Positions 17,693-26,918 of a stretch of 64,000 nt of DNA are shown piece by piece; position 1 is the stretch's first letter; each line of letters begins with the position of its first letter. Origin of the DNA: Xanthomonas sp. DAR 34887 (lineage in GTDB: Bacteria > Pseudomonadota > Gammaproteobacteria > Xanthomonadales > Xanthomonadaceae); contig NZ_CP162490.1 in NCBI RefSeq assembly GCF_041245805.1, positions 3,883,001 to 3,947,000 on the forward strand, in the 5' to 3' direction. Under the pieces are notes generated by a model that ran no database searches, had not been told where the DNA came from, and saw only the letters and a program-made list of their open reading frames with translations. The position numbers and the translations under genes are program-made.

Positions 17693-18352
17693 TCAGATGG
17701 AGGCGGTCGAACCGCGCCAGCGTACCGGCGCGCGCAGCGGAATGGGGCCGATGCCGGCGGCGGTGCGCTTTTCCGCCTGCAGCAGGCACACCGCGCGCAG
17801 CGGCGCGCCGGAGATCGCCGAGCCGACGCCGCCGCGGGTCGGCCAGACCGGCCCCAGGTAGCGTGGCGGATCGGTGCACGGCAACCCGGCCTGTTGCATC
17901 AACCCGCGCCAGCTGCCCGGCGGCCGCGCCACCAGGCCCTGGCGCCGCCAGCGCAGCCGGTACGGGCTGACCGCGTTGAGCGCGTACAGCCAGATCCGGC
18001 CGCCCGGCATCAGCACCCGCTCGCATTCCTCCAGCAGCGCCGCGGCATCGGTGCCGAGCACATGCTGCAGCACGATCGCGTTGACGCTTTCCGAGGGCAA
18101 CGGCAGCGGCAGCGTGCATACCAGGTCGCCGGCGTAGCCGCGCGCAGTGCGGTGCAGGCGCACGCCGCGCCCCGGCAGCTCGCGCGCCAGCGGCGCGAAT
18201 GGCACCGGCGCCAGCCACAACCAGGGCTGCGCAGGGCGTCCGAGCAAGGCGTCGAGGATCAACGGCTGCTCGGCCTGCAGCAGCTGCTGCGCCACCACCG
18301 TATCAAACCAGGATGAGACGGCGGCTTGACGGGGGAACGGGGTGGCAGGCAT
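17693..18352 (-). CDS. Class I SAM-dependent methyltransferase (YafS-like position)
   Basis: 219 aa. The SAM-fold is recognised by the late motifs: VNAIVLQHVLGTD, the CERVLMPGGRIWLY strand and a GLV...GSWRGLMQQAGL helix. The N-terminal SAM motif is weak. It lies between rnhA and gloB, as yafS does in E. coli, so it is probably the orthologous gene; the methyl acceptor is unknown. Divergent from gloB with 12 bp between starts. Confidence 0.8.
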   Translation of the reverse strand: MPATPFPRQAAVSSWFDTVVAQQLLQAEQPLILDALLGRPAQPWLWLAPVPFAPLARELPGRGVRLHRTARGYAGDLVCTLPLPLPSESVNAIVLQHVLGTDAAALLEECERVLMPGGRIWLYALNAVSPYRLRWRRQGLVARPPGSWRGLMQQAGLPCTDPPRYLGPVWPTRGGVGSAISGAPLRAVCLLQAEKRTAAGIGPIPLRAPVRWRGSTASI

Positions 18353-18364
18353 GGTGCCAATTCT

Positions 18365-19132
18365 ATGCGACTGATCGCCCTGCCCGCATTCCAGGATAAT
18401 TACATCTGGGCGATCGCCGCCGCGGACGGCCGCGCCGTGCTGGTCGACCCCGGCCAGGCCGAGCCGGTGCTGGAAGCCGCCGCGCAAGGGCTGCAACCTG
18501 CCGCGGTGCTGCTGACCCACCATCACGACGACCACATCGGCGGCGTGGCGGCCCTGCGCGAGCGCTGGCCGGACCTGCCGGTGTATGCCCCGGCGGACGA
18601 GCCGCGGATCCCGTTCGCCAGCCAGCGCGTCGCCGACGGCGAGGCGGTCCAGGTGCTGCAATGGGAGTTCCGGACCCTGTTCGTGCCGGGGCATACCCGT
18701 TCGCACGTGGCCTATGTCGGCCACGGTCATCTGTTCAGCGGCGATACGCTGTTCAGCCTAGGCTGTGGACGCATGTTCGAAGGTACGCCCTCCCAGATGT
18801 TGGGTTCGCTGCAACGGCTGGCCGCCCTCCCCGGCGCCACGCTGCTGTGTTGCGGACACGAATACACCCTGGCCAATGCGGCATTCGCCGTCACGGTCGA
18901 TCCCACCAACGCTGCCTTGCGGCAGCGCCATCAGGAAGTCCAGGCCATGCGTCATGCTGCCCGCCCCACTGTTCCCGTCAGTCTCGCCAGCGAAATGGCG
19001 ACCAATCCGTTCCTGCGCACCGCCTCGGCGGCGATCCAGCAGGCGGTCGGCGCCCGGCTCGGCCGCGGCGCGCGCGACGAAGTGGAAGTATTCGCCGAAT
19101 TGAGGCGCTGGAAAGACGATTTCCGCGCATGA
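18365..19132 (+). CDS. gloB: Hydroxyacylglutathione hydrolase (glyoxalase II)
   Basis: 255 aa. The binuclear metal motif THHHDDH gives His52, His54, Asp56 and His57. GHTRSHV, SGDTLFSLGCGR and GHEYTLAN follow, as in the family. It hydrolyses S-lactoylglutathione to lactate and glutathione. ATG 18365 matches the family N-terminus. The end overlaps mltD by 4 nt. Confidence 0.96.
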   Translation: MRLIALPAFQDNYIWAIAAADGRAVLVDPGQAEPVLEAAAQGLQPAAVLLTHHHDDHIGGVAALRERWPDLPVYAPADEPRIPFASQRVADGEAVQVLQWEFRTLFVPGHTRSHVAYVGHGHLFSGDTLFSLGCGRMFEGTPSQMLGSLQRLAALPGATLLCCGHEYTLANAAFAVTVDPTNAALRQRHQEVQAMRHAARPTVPVSLASEMATNPFLRTASAAIQQAVGARLGRGARDEVEVFAELRRWKDDFRA

Positions 19133-20352
19133 GGTCGCTGTGTTTGACCGCGGCGCTGACCCTGGCGCTCGCGTCGGCGTCCCCTTCCGCGGGCGCGGCC
19201 GCACCGGTCGGGGCGGCGCTGGAGCAGACCGTCGCCGGACTGAACGTATTGCCGATGGACGCCGCGGCGCTGCCGCCAGCGACCACGCGTAACGGCCACA
19301 CCATTCTCGCCAACTTCCGCGACGGGCTGGCCGACGCGCAATGCGATGGCGGCGCCACCGATGCGCGCTGGAAGCAGCAGTTCGCGCGCGCGCCGGCGCG
19401 GCTGGCCAACGAGGACGAGGACGTGCTGCCGCTGTTCGGCTACGTGGTGGACGAATTGCGCGCCGCCGACCTGCCTACCGAATTCGCGCTGATCCCGTTC
19501 GTGGAGAGCGGCTACCGCCCTGCCGCGCGCAACAGCGGCGGTCCGGCCGGACTGTGGCAGTTCATCGCCGACACCGCCCGCAACCACGACGTGCCGGTCG
19601 AAGGCGGCTACGACGGCCGCCTGTCCGCGGTGGACTCCACCCGCGCCGCGGTGCGTTACCTGAAGACCTTGCACGGCATGTTCGGCGGCGACTGGCGCCT
19701 GGCGATCATGGCCTACAACGCCGGCGAGTACCGCGTGCTGCAGTCCATGCGCCGCGCCGGCATGAACGCGCAGAACGCGCAGCCAGCCAAGTTGCCGGGA
19801 CTGTCGCCGATCACCTACGCCTACGTCGAGAAGCTGCATGCGCTGGCGTGCGTGCTGGAACAGGCGCAGACCCGCGACGAATGGATGGCCTCGCTGGACC
19901 GCGAGGTGCCGATCCTGCAGGCGCGCACCCTGCCCGCCGGCATGGCGCTGGACGAGTGGGCGCAACAGCAGGCGCTGCAGGGCAACCAGGTCGCGCGGCT
20001 GAATCCGGCGCTGGGCGGCCTGCGCAACAAGAAACGCGCGCTGCCGGTCCTGGCGCCGGTCGGCAACGGCGGCAGCGCCGCCACCGCCGCTGCCGATGCC
20101 ATGGCCGCGGCGCAACCGCAGCAGGCCGAAGCGCCGGCAACGCGGACCGTCGCCAGCATCGCCGAACCCATACCGCCACGCATGCGCCAGCGCACGCCCG
20201 CGGCGCGACATACCCACACCGTCCGCGACGGCGACACCGCCTGGACCATCGCCAAGCGCTACGGCATCACCGTGCAGACGTTGCTGGCGAAGAACGGCCT
20301 GTCCGCGCGCAGCGTGCTGCGCCCGGGCATGGTGCTGAGCTACGAGGAATAG
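19129..20352 (+). CDS. mltD: Membrane-bound lytic murein transglycosylase D-like, with LysM
   Basis: 407 aa. A Sec signal peptide covers about residues 1-24; I see no lipobox Cys at the cleavage site, unlike E. coli MltD. The SLT domain has Glu126 in the ES motif (PFVESGYRP), GLWQF and an AYNAGEYRV segment. One LysM repeat occupies about 360-404 after an Ala-rich linker; enteric MltD usually has two. It cleaves the MurNAc-GlcNAc bond to 1,6-anhydro products in the periplasm. Confidence 0.93.
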   Translation: MRSLCLTAALTLALASASPSAGAAAPVGAALEQTVAGLNVLPMDAAALPPATTRNGHTILANFRDGLADAQCDGGATDARWKQQFARAPARLANEDEDVLPLFGYVVDELRAADLPTEFALIPFVESGYRPAARNSGGPAGLWQFIADTARNHDVPVEGGYDGRLSAVDSTRAAVRYLKTLHGMFGGDWRLAIMAYNAGEYRVLQSMRRAGMNAQNAQPAKLPGLSPITYAYVEKLHALACVLEQAQTRDEWMASLDREVPILQARTLPAGMALDEWAQQQALQGNQVARLNPALGGLRNKKRALPVLAPVGNGGSAATAAADAMAAAQPQQAEAPATRTVASIAEPIPPRMRQRTPAARHTHTVRDGDTAWTIAKRYGITVQTLLAKNGLSARSVLRPGMVLSYEE

Positions 20353-20417
20353 GCCGGTTCCGCTGCGGCGGGACTGCGATGGCGGCGCTGCAACATGGCA
20401 GGCCCCAGGCAGCAGGT

Positions 20418-20737
20418 GCGGCATCGAGGCGTTCGAGATGCTCTGAACTGGCAACGCGCATCGGCGATGGGTCGGTGGCATGCTGACGCGTTTTTCCCCA
20501 TGGATGCCTTGGCATCAAGGCCACTTCGCCCTCCTGTCGCGGCTGAAGCCGCTCCTACAACGTGCGCGCCGTACCCTCTGGAGCGGCATCGAGGCGTTCG
20601 AGATGCTCAGAAGTGGCAGCGTGCATCGGCGATGGGTCGGTCGCATGCTGACGCGTTTTTCCCCATGGATGCCTTGGCATCACGGCCACTTCGTCCTCCT
20701 GTCGCGGCTGAAGCCGCTCCTACAACAAGCGCGCCGT
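20418..20737. repeat. Two tandem ~155-bp near-identical repeats, period 165 bp
   Basis: Copies at 20418-20572 and 20583-20737 share GCGGCATCGAGGCGTTCGAG, the CATCGGCGATGGGTCGGT block, the TTTTTCCCCATGGATGCC block and a REP element, with about a dozen mismatches. The 10 bp between copies is unique. The open frames across them are a by-product of the repeat. Confidence 0.85.
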
Positions 20738-20769
20738 GCTCTTGTAGGAGCGGCTTCAGCCGCGACAGG
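20698..20769. repeat. Inverted pair of REP elements (28-bp perfect arms)
   Basis: 20698-20725 is the exact reverse complement of 20742-20769. Each arm contains the self-complementary core GCGGCTTCAGCCGC, the typical REP of Xanthomonas, Stenotrophomonas and Pseudomonas relatives. A third copy sits in the first tandem repeat at about 20533-20560. As RNA, the pair would form a long hairpin after mltD. The rest of 20353-21156 shows no gene. Confidence 0.9.
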
Positions 20770-21156
20770 AAAACGATACGCCGTCGACACACGCAGCGTG
20801 CGGCTTCCGGACCGAGCTATTAGAGATGCCCTTTCAGGCGCGACGGGCGTTACCGACAACCTCACGACGGATGGCTTTACGCCACGCGGAACCGCTCCCC
20901 ACAGCAAGGAAGCGCTGAGAAGACTCCAACGCATTCCTGGCATGTGGCGAGTCTCTATCAGTCGCGCACGCGCTGCGCGCGCTGCCTGCTGATGCGGCTC
21001 ATCAACACACGTATGAAGGCGCCACACGCAGCGCGGAATTTTCTTCCAGCGGCTCCGTGCCCCATTCCGGCACAACCGCATCACGGCAATGCGCTCGCGC
21101 GGCACGTCGATGCGCGCATCGAGCCGACCGGTCTCCCCGGCGAAAGATCCAGAAAC

Positions 21157-21185
21157 GAACAAGCCCGGCAGGGCCGGGCTTGTTC
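21157..21185 (-). terminator. Terminator of ppiD
   Basis: Perfect 13-bp stem (21157-21169 with 21173-21185) with a 3-nt loop, 26 bp past the ppiD stop on the minus strand. The downstream T-run is weak. Confidence 0.75.
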
Positions 21186-21211
21186 GCATCACGCATCGGC
21201 GGACGCAGCGA

Positions 21212-23203
21212 TTACAGATTCGCTTCCTGCACGCTGACCTTGTAGCGCTTGCGCATCGCGTCGACGTAGGCCTTGGCCGCGGCGGCGCCTTCGATCTGGC
21301 CAAGCTGCTGCTTCAATGTCGCCTGCTGTTCCGCCGGCACCTTGCTCAGGTCGCCCGGGTTCACCTTGTTGAGCACGAACAGCGCGTAGCGCTTGGCAGC
21401 GCCCGGCATGCCGTTCGCCGACAGCTCGACCTTGCCCACCGACGGCTTGCCCGCGGCCGGCAGCGGCGCGCTGAAGATCGCGCGGTTGGCTTCCGGGCTC
21501 GGCATCGGCACGGTGCGCGGCAGCCCCGGCATCGGGTTGATCTGCAGCTTCTCCGGGCCGGCCAGCGCCTGCAGCGTTTCGCCTTTGCGCAGCCTCTCCA
21601 GCAGCGCGTCGGCCTTCGCCGCGGCCGCCTTGGCCGTGCGATCGGCATGCACCGCCGCCACCACCTGCTCGCGCACCGTGGCCAGCGGCTGGGTCTGCTC
21701 GGGCAGGTGCTGGGTGACGCGGATCAGCACACTGTGGTTCGGGCCCAGGGTGATCGGATCACTGACCGTGCCGTCCTGCACCAGCGTATCGGAGAACGCC
21801 GCACGCAGCACCGCCGGCTGCGCGGCGACGCCGCTGGCATCGGCGCGCGAGAACGGCCCCAGGGTCTGCACCGGCAAGCCGACTTCCTTGGCCGCCGGCG
21901 CAAGCGCGGTCGGGTTCTTCAGCACCAGGTCGACCAGCTTGCCGCTCAGATCGCTGTAGACCTTCTCGTTGTCGGCCTGCAGCTGCTCGCTGGCCAGTTG
22001 GTCGCGCACCTGCTCGAAGCTCTTGCCCTGGCCGCCCTTGACCTCGCGCAGCTGGATCACGTGGTAGCCGAACTCGCTCTTCACCGGACCGACGATGTCG
22101 CCGGCCTTCATCGCGAACAAGGCGTCCTCGAACGGCTTGACCATCACACCCTTTTCGACCCAGCCCAGATCGCCGCCGGCGTTCTTGGAGCCCGGGTCCT
22201 CGGAATTGGCACGGGCCAGCGCGGCGAAATCGGCGCCGGGCTGCCTGGCTTCGGCCGCGAGCTTGGCGGCCTTGGCCTCGGCGGCCTTCTGCGACGCGGG
22301 ATCCTTGCCGGCGCTGATCAGGATGTGCGAGGCCAGGCGCTGATCGGGCTCGACGAAGCGGGCCTTCTCGTCCTCGTAGCGCTTACGCAGCACCGCCTCG
22401 TCGGCCGGCTTGGACGGCGGCAACTTGCTCGCGTCCAGTTCGACGTATTCGATCGACACCCGCTCCGGCTGCTTGAAATCGGCCTGGTGCGCGTCGTACC
22501 ACTGCTGCACCTGCGCATCGCTGACCGGCGTGGTGTCGGCCGGCTGTTCCGGCAACAGCGCCAGTTCGACGTCGCGGGTCTCGCCCAGCATTTTCAGCAG
22601 GCGCTCGGTTTCCTGCTTGGTCGCGAATGCCGATTCCTGCAACGCGGCCGGGATCAACGACTGCTGCAGGCCATCGCGCACCAATTGGTCGAACATCGCC
22701 GGCGTGCGTGGCGGAGTGGCCGACGCCAGCGCCAGACGGTAGCGTTGCGGATCGAACTTGCCGTCGTTCTGGAATGCCGGAATGGTAGAGATGTAGTCGC
22801 GGACAGCGGCATCGCCGACCACCACGTGCGCCTGCTCGGCGGCCAGCTTCACCACCTGCTCGTCGATCAACTGGTCGAGCACCTTGCGCTTGTTGTCGGC
22901 GCTCTCGAACTCGCGCGGATCGAAGTTCTCGCCCTGCTGCTCGCGCGCCTGCTGCCGCGCTTCCTCGAAGCGCGCGCGGAACTGCTCGGTGCTCACCTCG
23001 TGGTGCCGCCACAGGAACGACACCGGCCACCACGACGGTGCCGACGACCACCACGACGGCGGCGCCTGCACCTTGGCGACGTTGTTGGCACCGACGCCAC
23101 CGAGGTAGCTGCTGTCGATGACGAACAGGAACGGAATCATCAACAGGCCGATGATCGCGGTGGCGATCCAGCCCGAGGTCTTTTCGCGGAGTTTCTGCAG
23201 CAT
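21212..23203 (-). CDS. ppiD: Periplasmic folding chaperone PpiD (SurA_N-like, parvulin domain)
   Basis: 663 aa from ATG 23203. An N-terminal signal anchor (about 12-33) is followed by a SurA_N-like helical domain, a parvulin domain at about 285-390 (HILISA ... FGYHVIQL) and a second degenerate prolyl-isomerase-like region. PpiD is anchored at the SecYEG exit and assists outgoing proteins. It lies upstream of nothing co-directional; tRNAs, hupB and lon precede it in the conserved order lon-hupB-tRNAs-ppiD. Confidence 0.95.
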   Translation of the reverse strand: MLQKLREKTSGWIATAIIGLLMIPFLFVIDSSYLGGVGANNVAKVQAPPSWWSSAPSWWPVSFLWRHHEVSTEQFRARFEEARQQAREQQGENFDPREFESADNKRKVLDQLIDEQVVKLAAEQAHVVVGDAAVRDYISTIPAFQNDGKFDPQRYRLALASATPPRTPAMFDQLVRDGLQQSLIPAALQESAFATKQETERLLKMLGETRDVELALLPEQPADTTPVSDAQVQQWYDAHQADFKQPERVSIEYVELDASKLPPSKPADEAVLRKRYEDEKARFVEPDQRLASHILISAGKDPASQKAAEAKAAKLAAEARQPGADFAALARANSEDPGSKNAGGDLGWVEKGVMVKPFEDALFAMKAGDIVGPVKSEFGYHVIQLREVKGGQGKSFEQVRDQLASEQLQADNEKVYSDLSGKLVDLVLKNPTALAPAAKEVGLPVQTLGPFSRADASGVAAQPAVLRAAFSDTLVQDGTVSDPITLGPNHSVLIRVTQHLPEQTQPLATVREQVVAAVHADRTAKAAAAKADALLERLRKGETLQALAGPEKLQINPMPGLPRTVPMPSPEANRAIFSAPLPAAGKPSVGKVELSANGMPGAAKRYALFVLNKVNPGDLSKVPAEQQATLKQQLGQIEGAAAAKAYVDAMRKRYKVSVQEANL

Positions 23204-23346
23204 TGGTTGGGAACCGAGGCCTGTTGGCGAGCCGCGCAGTTTAACCCGCTTCACGCCCTGCGGCGGAATGGCGTGCTCCGGGGCATGCGCCCGCGCAAAA
23301 TCCGCGGCCCACATGGCGGTCGCCGGCGAGGCACGGCGGAAAAAAA

Positions 23347-23372
23347 GAAACCCCCGATCGCTCGGGGGTTTC
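23347..23372 (-). terminator. Intrinsic terminator of tRNA-Asp copy 1
   Basis: An 11-bp stem GAAACCCCCGA / TCGGGGGTTTC with a TCGC loop, followed by six T on the minus strand. Confidence 0.9.
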
Positions 23373-23383
23373 GCGTACAAAAC

Positions 23384-23460
23384 TGGCGGAGTGGACGGGA
23401 CTCGAACCCGCGACCTCCGGCGTGACAGGCCAGCATTCTAACCGACTGAACTACCACTCC
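23384..23460 (-). tRNA. tRNA-Asp(GTC), copy 1
   Basis: 77 nt with CCA. The acceptor GGAGTGG pairs with CCACTCC and the anticodon loop CTGTCAC gives GTC. Identical to the copy 193 bp to the right. Confidence 0.97.
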
Positions 23461-23542
23461 GCTTTTTGAACGGAGGCAGGCACGAGGCCCGCAATCTCTG
23501 GGGATCTGCACGACGCAAGGCGCGGCGGATGCTTCGAGAAAC

Positions 23543-23568
23543 GAAACCCCCGATTTCTCAGGGGCTTC
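23543..23568 (-). terminator. Terminator-like hairpin after tRNA-Asp copy 2
   Basis: An imperfect stem GAAGCCCC / GGGGGTTTC, a degenerate version of the terminator after copy 1, with TTTC following on the minus strand. Confidence 0.55.
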
Positions 23569-23576
23569 GGTACAAC

Positions 23577-23653
23577 TGGCGGAGTGGACGGGACTCGAAC
23601 CCGCGACCTCCGGCGTGACAGGCCAGCATTCTAACCGACTGAACTACCACTCC
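23577..23653 (-). tRNA. tRNA-Asp(GTC), copy 2
   Basis: 77 nt, same sequence as copy 1. The tRNA plus its terminator has evidently been duplicated in tandem. Confidence 0.97.
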
Positions 23654-23680
23654 GCTTTTGAAACTTGCCGCTCGGTGCTC

Positions 23681-23755
23681 TGGTGGGTGCTGAGGGTTTC
23701 GAACCCCCGACCCTCTCCGTGTAAAGGAGACGCTCTACCGCTGAGCTAAGCACCC
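23681..23755 (-). tRNA. tRNA-Val(TAC)
   Basis: 75 nt with CCA. The acceptor GGGTGCT pairs with AGCACCC and the anticodon loop TTTACAC gives TAC. It starts 11 bp after the hupB stop and is probably read through from hupB. Confidence 0.96.
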
Positions 23756-23766
23756 TAGCGAGTCGA

Positions 23767-24039
23767 TTAGTTTACGGCATCCTTCAGCGCTTTGCCAGCC
23801 TTGAAAGTTGGATTCTTCGACGCGGCGATCTTGATCGAGTCGCCGGTCTTCGGGTTGCGGCCGGTGCGCTCGGCACGGTCGCGCACCTGGAAGGTGCCGA
23901 AGCCAACGAGGGTCACGCTGTCGCCCTTCTTGAGCGCCTTGGTGACTTCGGACACGAAGGCGTCGACGGCGCGACCGGCTTCGGCCTTGGAGATATCCGC
24001 AGCGGCGGCGATAGCGTCGTTCAGTTCGGCTTTATTCAT
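23767..24039 (-). CDS. hupB: DNA-binding protein HU-beta
   Basis: 90 aa, standard HU length. It has the MNKAELNDAIA start, the GFGTFQVRDRAERTGRNP arm region with the intercalating proline, and the KNPTFKAGKALKDAVN end. HU bends and compacts DNA as a dimer. It follows lon, as in E. coli, with its own promoter in the gap. Confidence 0.97.
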   Translation of the reverse strand: MNKAELNDAIAAAADISKAEAGRAVDAFVSEVTKALKKGDSVTLVGFGTFQVRDRAERTGRNPKTGDSIKIAASKNPTFKAGKALKDAVN

Positions 24040-24178
24040 TGCTTGATGACTCCATGTGCGGCAGAAAACCGCGGAATTGAGGATCGGGTGTCGGCTTGGC
24101 CTGCCTCGTCTGCGACGAGGCCCCGATTGATTTTTTCACTACCAAGCACGCGCGTTCGCAGTGCTCGCAAGTCGTGCA

Positions 24179-24207
24179 TTTATACCAGCGGCCTCCCACC
24201 CGCGCAA
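24179..24207 (-). promoter_or_regulatory. Candidate sigma-70 promoter of hupB
   Basis: On the minus strand TTGCGC (24202-24207) and TATAAA (24179-24184) are separated by exactly 17 bp, giving a start near 24172 and an untranslated leader of about 130 nt. The 24040-24267 gap contains no gene. Confidence 0.5.
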
Positions 24208-24267
24208 GCCGAAAAGCCAGCAACGGCGCGGGTTTGAGCCGCTTGGGCGGGCGCGGTTCAGCGCCCT

Positions 24268-26742
24268 TCAGTGCTTGACGCGCGCGTTCGAGGACGCTTT
24301 CGGCTTGGGCTTGCGCCGCTCCGGCTCGCCCTCGGCAGCGGCCGCGGCCTTCGGCTTCAGCGGCGTCTCCAGTGCCAGGTCGAGCACTTCGTCGATCCAC
24401 TTCACCGGCACGATCTTCAGGTCGCGGGTGACGTTCTCCGGAATGTCGGCCAGATCCTTGCGGTTCTCTTCCGGGATGATCACCGTGCGGATGCCGCCGC
24501 GCAGCGCCGCCAGCAGTTTCTCCTTGAGTCCGCCGATTGCCGACACGCGGCCGCGCAAGGTGATCTCGCCGGTCATCGCCACATCGGCCTTGACCGGCAC
24601 CTTGGTCAGCATCGACACCAGCGACGTCACCATCGCGATGCCGGCACTGGGGCCGTCCTTCGGCGTGGCGCCATCGGGCACGTGCAAATGCACGTCGTGC
24701 TTCTGCAGGAAGTCGACCTCGATGCCGAGCCGCTCGGCGCGCGAACGCACCACCGACAGCGCCGCCGAGGCCGATTCCTTCATCACGTCGCCAAGCTGGC
24801 CAGTGAGGATCACCGCGCCCTTGCCCGGAACCAGGGTCGATTCGATCTGCAGCAGATCGCCGCCGACTTCGGTCCAGGCCAGGCCGGTGACCAGGCCGAC
24901 TTCGTTCTGCTCCTCGGCGCGGCCGAAATCGAAGCGGCGCACGCCCAGGTACTTGTCCAGGTTCTTGGAGCCGACGCTGACCCGCGCCTTGTCCTTGCGA
25001 ACCGCAGCGCCTTTCTTCGCCGGCGTCTTCTTGGCCAGCACCGGCTGCGGACCGGCCAGCGCCAGTTCCTTGACCACCTTGCGGCAGATCTTGGCGACTT
25101 CGCGCTCGAGGTTGCGCACGCCGGACTCGCGCGTGTAGTAGCGCACGATGTCGCGGATCGCGTCGGCGGCGATCTCCAGCTCGTCGCCCTTCAGGCCGTT
25201 GGCCTTCAGCTGCTTGGGCACCAGGTAGCGCATGGCGATGTTGAGCTTCTCGTCCTCGGTGTAGCCGGGGATGCGGATCACCTCCATGCGGTCGAGCAGC
25301 GGGCCGGGGATGTTCAGCGAGTTGGAGGTCGCCACGAACATCACTTCGGACAGGTCCAGATCCACTTCCAGGTAGTGGTCGTTGAACGCGTTGTTCTGCT
25401 CGGGATCGAGCACTTCCAGCAGCGCCGAGGACGGATCGCCGCGGAAGTCCATCGACATCTTGTCGATCTCGTCGAGCACGAACAGCGGGTTCTTGCTGCC
25501 CACCTTGTTGAGGTTCTGCACGATGCGGCCCGGCATCGAGCCGACGTAGGTCCGCCGATGCCCGCGGATCTCCGCCTCGTCGCGCACGCCGCCCAGCGAC
25601 ATGCGCACGAACTTGCGGTTGGTCGCCTTGGCGATGGACTGACCGAGCGAGGTCTTGCCGACGCCGGGCGGGCCGACCAGGCACAGGATCGGCCCCTTCA
25701 TCTGCTTCACCCGCGACTGCACCGCGAGGTATTCGAGGATGCGGTCCTTGACCTTCTCCAGCCCGTAGTGATCGGCGTCCAGCGTCTCCTGCGCGACCTT
25801 CAGGTCCTTGCGCACCTTGCTGCGCTTCTTCCACGGCACGCCCAGCAGCCAGTCGAGGTAGTTGCGCACCACCGCGGCTTCGGCCGACATCGGCGACATC
25901 TGCTTGAGCTTGTTGAGCTCGGCCTTGGCCTTGGTCTCCACCGGCTTGGGCATGCCGGCCTCGGCGATCTTGCGCGCCAGCTCTTCCAGCTCGCCGGGCG
26001 CGTCGTCCAGGTCGCCCAGCTCCTTCTGGATCGCCTTCATCTGCTCGTTGAGGTAGTACTCGCGCTGGCTCTTCTCCATCTGCGACTTGACCCGGCCGCG
26101 GATGCGCTTCTCCAGCTGCTGCACGTCGATCTCGCCGTCGACCAGGCCGACCAGCATCTCCAGCCGCTCACCCACTTCCAGCGTTTCCAGCAGGCGTTGC
26201 TTGTCGGCCAGGCGCACGCCAATGTGCGCGGCGATGGTGTCGGCCAGGCGGCCCGGCTCGTCGATGCCCGACAGCGTCTGCAGCAGTTCCGGCGGCAGCT
26301 TGCGGTTGGTCTTGACGTACTGCTCGAACAGCGACATCAGCGAACGCGCGATCGCCTCGACCTCGCGCTCCTCGCGCGACTCGGCCGCATCGATCTCGCT
26401 GCCTTCGCCCTGCAGCGCGCCATCGCGTTCGACCACCTTGTCGACGCTGACCCGCGACAGCCCCTCGACCAGCACCTTGATGGTGCCGTCGGGCAGCTTC
26501 AGCAATTGCAGCACCTGCGCCAGGGTGCCGACGTTGTACAGGTCCGCCGCCGCCGGATCGTCGGTCTCGGCGGACTTCTGCGCGACCAGCAGGATGCGCT
26601 TGTCGGCCTCCATCGCGTGCTCGAGCGCGCGCATCGATTTGTCGCGGCCGACGAACAGCGGGATGACCATGTGCGGGAAGACCACGACGTCGCGCAACGG
26701 CAGGACCGGCAGGTCGAGGACTTCGGATTTGGACTGGGCCAT
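24268..26742 (-). CDS. lon: ATP-dependent protease Lon
   Basis: 824 aa. The N-terminal LON substrate-binding domain (about 10-205) is followed by a coiled-coil region, the AAA+ module with Walker A GPPGVGKT (about 357-364) and the FVLDEIDKM Walker B, and the protease domain with Ser699 in KDGPSAG and the catalytic Lys near 742. A Lys/Ala-rich insert lies before the protease domain, and the C-terminal tail is Lys/Arg-rich. It degrades misfolded and regulatory proteins. A CTTGAAA (sigma-32 -35 type) lies at 26857-26863 but has no good -10 at proper spacing. Confidence 0.97.
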   Translation of the reverse strand: MAQSKSEVLDLPVLPLRDVVVFPHMVIPLFVGRDKSMRALEHAMEADKRILLVAQKSAETDDPAAADLYNVGTLAQVLQLLKLPDGTIKVLVEGLSRVSVDKVVERDGALQGEGSEIDAAESREEREVEAIARSLMSLFEQYVKTNRKLPPELLQTLSGIDEPGRLADTIAAHIGVRLADKQRLLETLEVGERLEMLVGLVDGEIDVQQLEKRIRGRVKSQMEKSQREYYLNEQMKAIQKELGDLDDAPGELEELARKIAEAGMPKPVETKAKAELNKLKQMSPMSAEAAVVRNYLDWLLGVPWKKRSKVRKDLKVAQETLDADHYGLEKVKDRILEYLAVQSRVKQMKGPILCLVGPPGVGKTSLGQSIAKATNRKFVRMSLGGVRDEAEIRGHRRTYVGSMPGRIVQNLNKVGSKNPLFVLDEIDKMSMDFRGDPSSALLEVLDPEQNNAFNDHYLEVDLDLSEVMFVATSNSLNIPGPLLDRMEVIRIPGYTEDEKLNIAMRYLVPKQLKANGLKGDELEIAADAIRDIVRYYTRESGVRNLEREVAKICRKVVKELALAGPQPVLAKKTPAKKGAAVRKDKARVSVGSKNLDKYLGVRRFDFGRAEEQNEVGLVTGLAWTEVGGDLLQIESTLVPGKGAVILTGQLGDVMKESASAALSVVRSRAERLGIEVDFLQKHDVHLHVPDGATPKDGPSAGIAMVTSLVSMLTKVPVKADVAMTGEITLRGRVSAIGGLKEKLLAALRGGIRTVIIPEENRKDLADIPENVTRDLKIVPVKWIDEVLDLALETPLKPKAAAAAEGEPERRKPKPKASSNARVKH

Positions 26743-26792
26743 GAGGGTTCCGATGTGGGGTGCGGGAATGCGGAAAAGGCGGGCATAAAAAT

Positions 26793-26821
26793 GCCGATGG
26801 CCCCGTTATGGGGCCATCGGC
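26793..26821 (-). terminator. Intrinsic terminator of clpX
   Basis: A 12-bp perfect stem GCCGATGGCCCC / GGGGCCATCGGC with a 5-nt loop. On the minus strand it is followed by ATTTTTAT. It separates clpX from lon. Confidence 0.88.
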
Positions 26822-26918
26822 TGGACGATGCAAGGGCAGCAAAAAAGCCCCTTTTCTTTCAAGCATTTAGCCAATCGCGAAGACCGCGGCAGGACAGCGC
26901 CACGGCTTCACCCGGCAC

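Noticed and set aside
20395..20992. Two long plus-strand frames in the REP region
   Set aside because: They are created by the tandem repeat and REPs, have no ribosome binding site and no protein-like pattern.
26857..26863. Heat-shock (sigma-32) promoter for lon
   Set aside because: CTTGAAA is present on the minus strand, but no CCCCATNT-type -10 at 11-16 bp.
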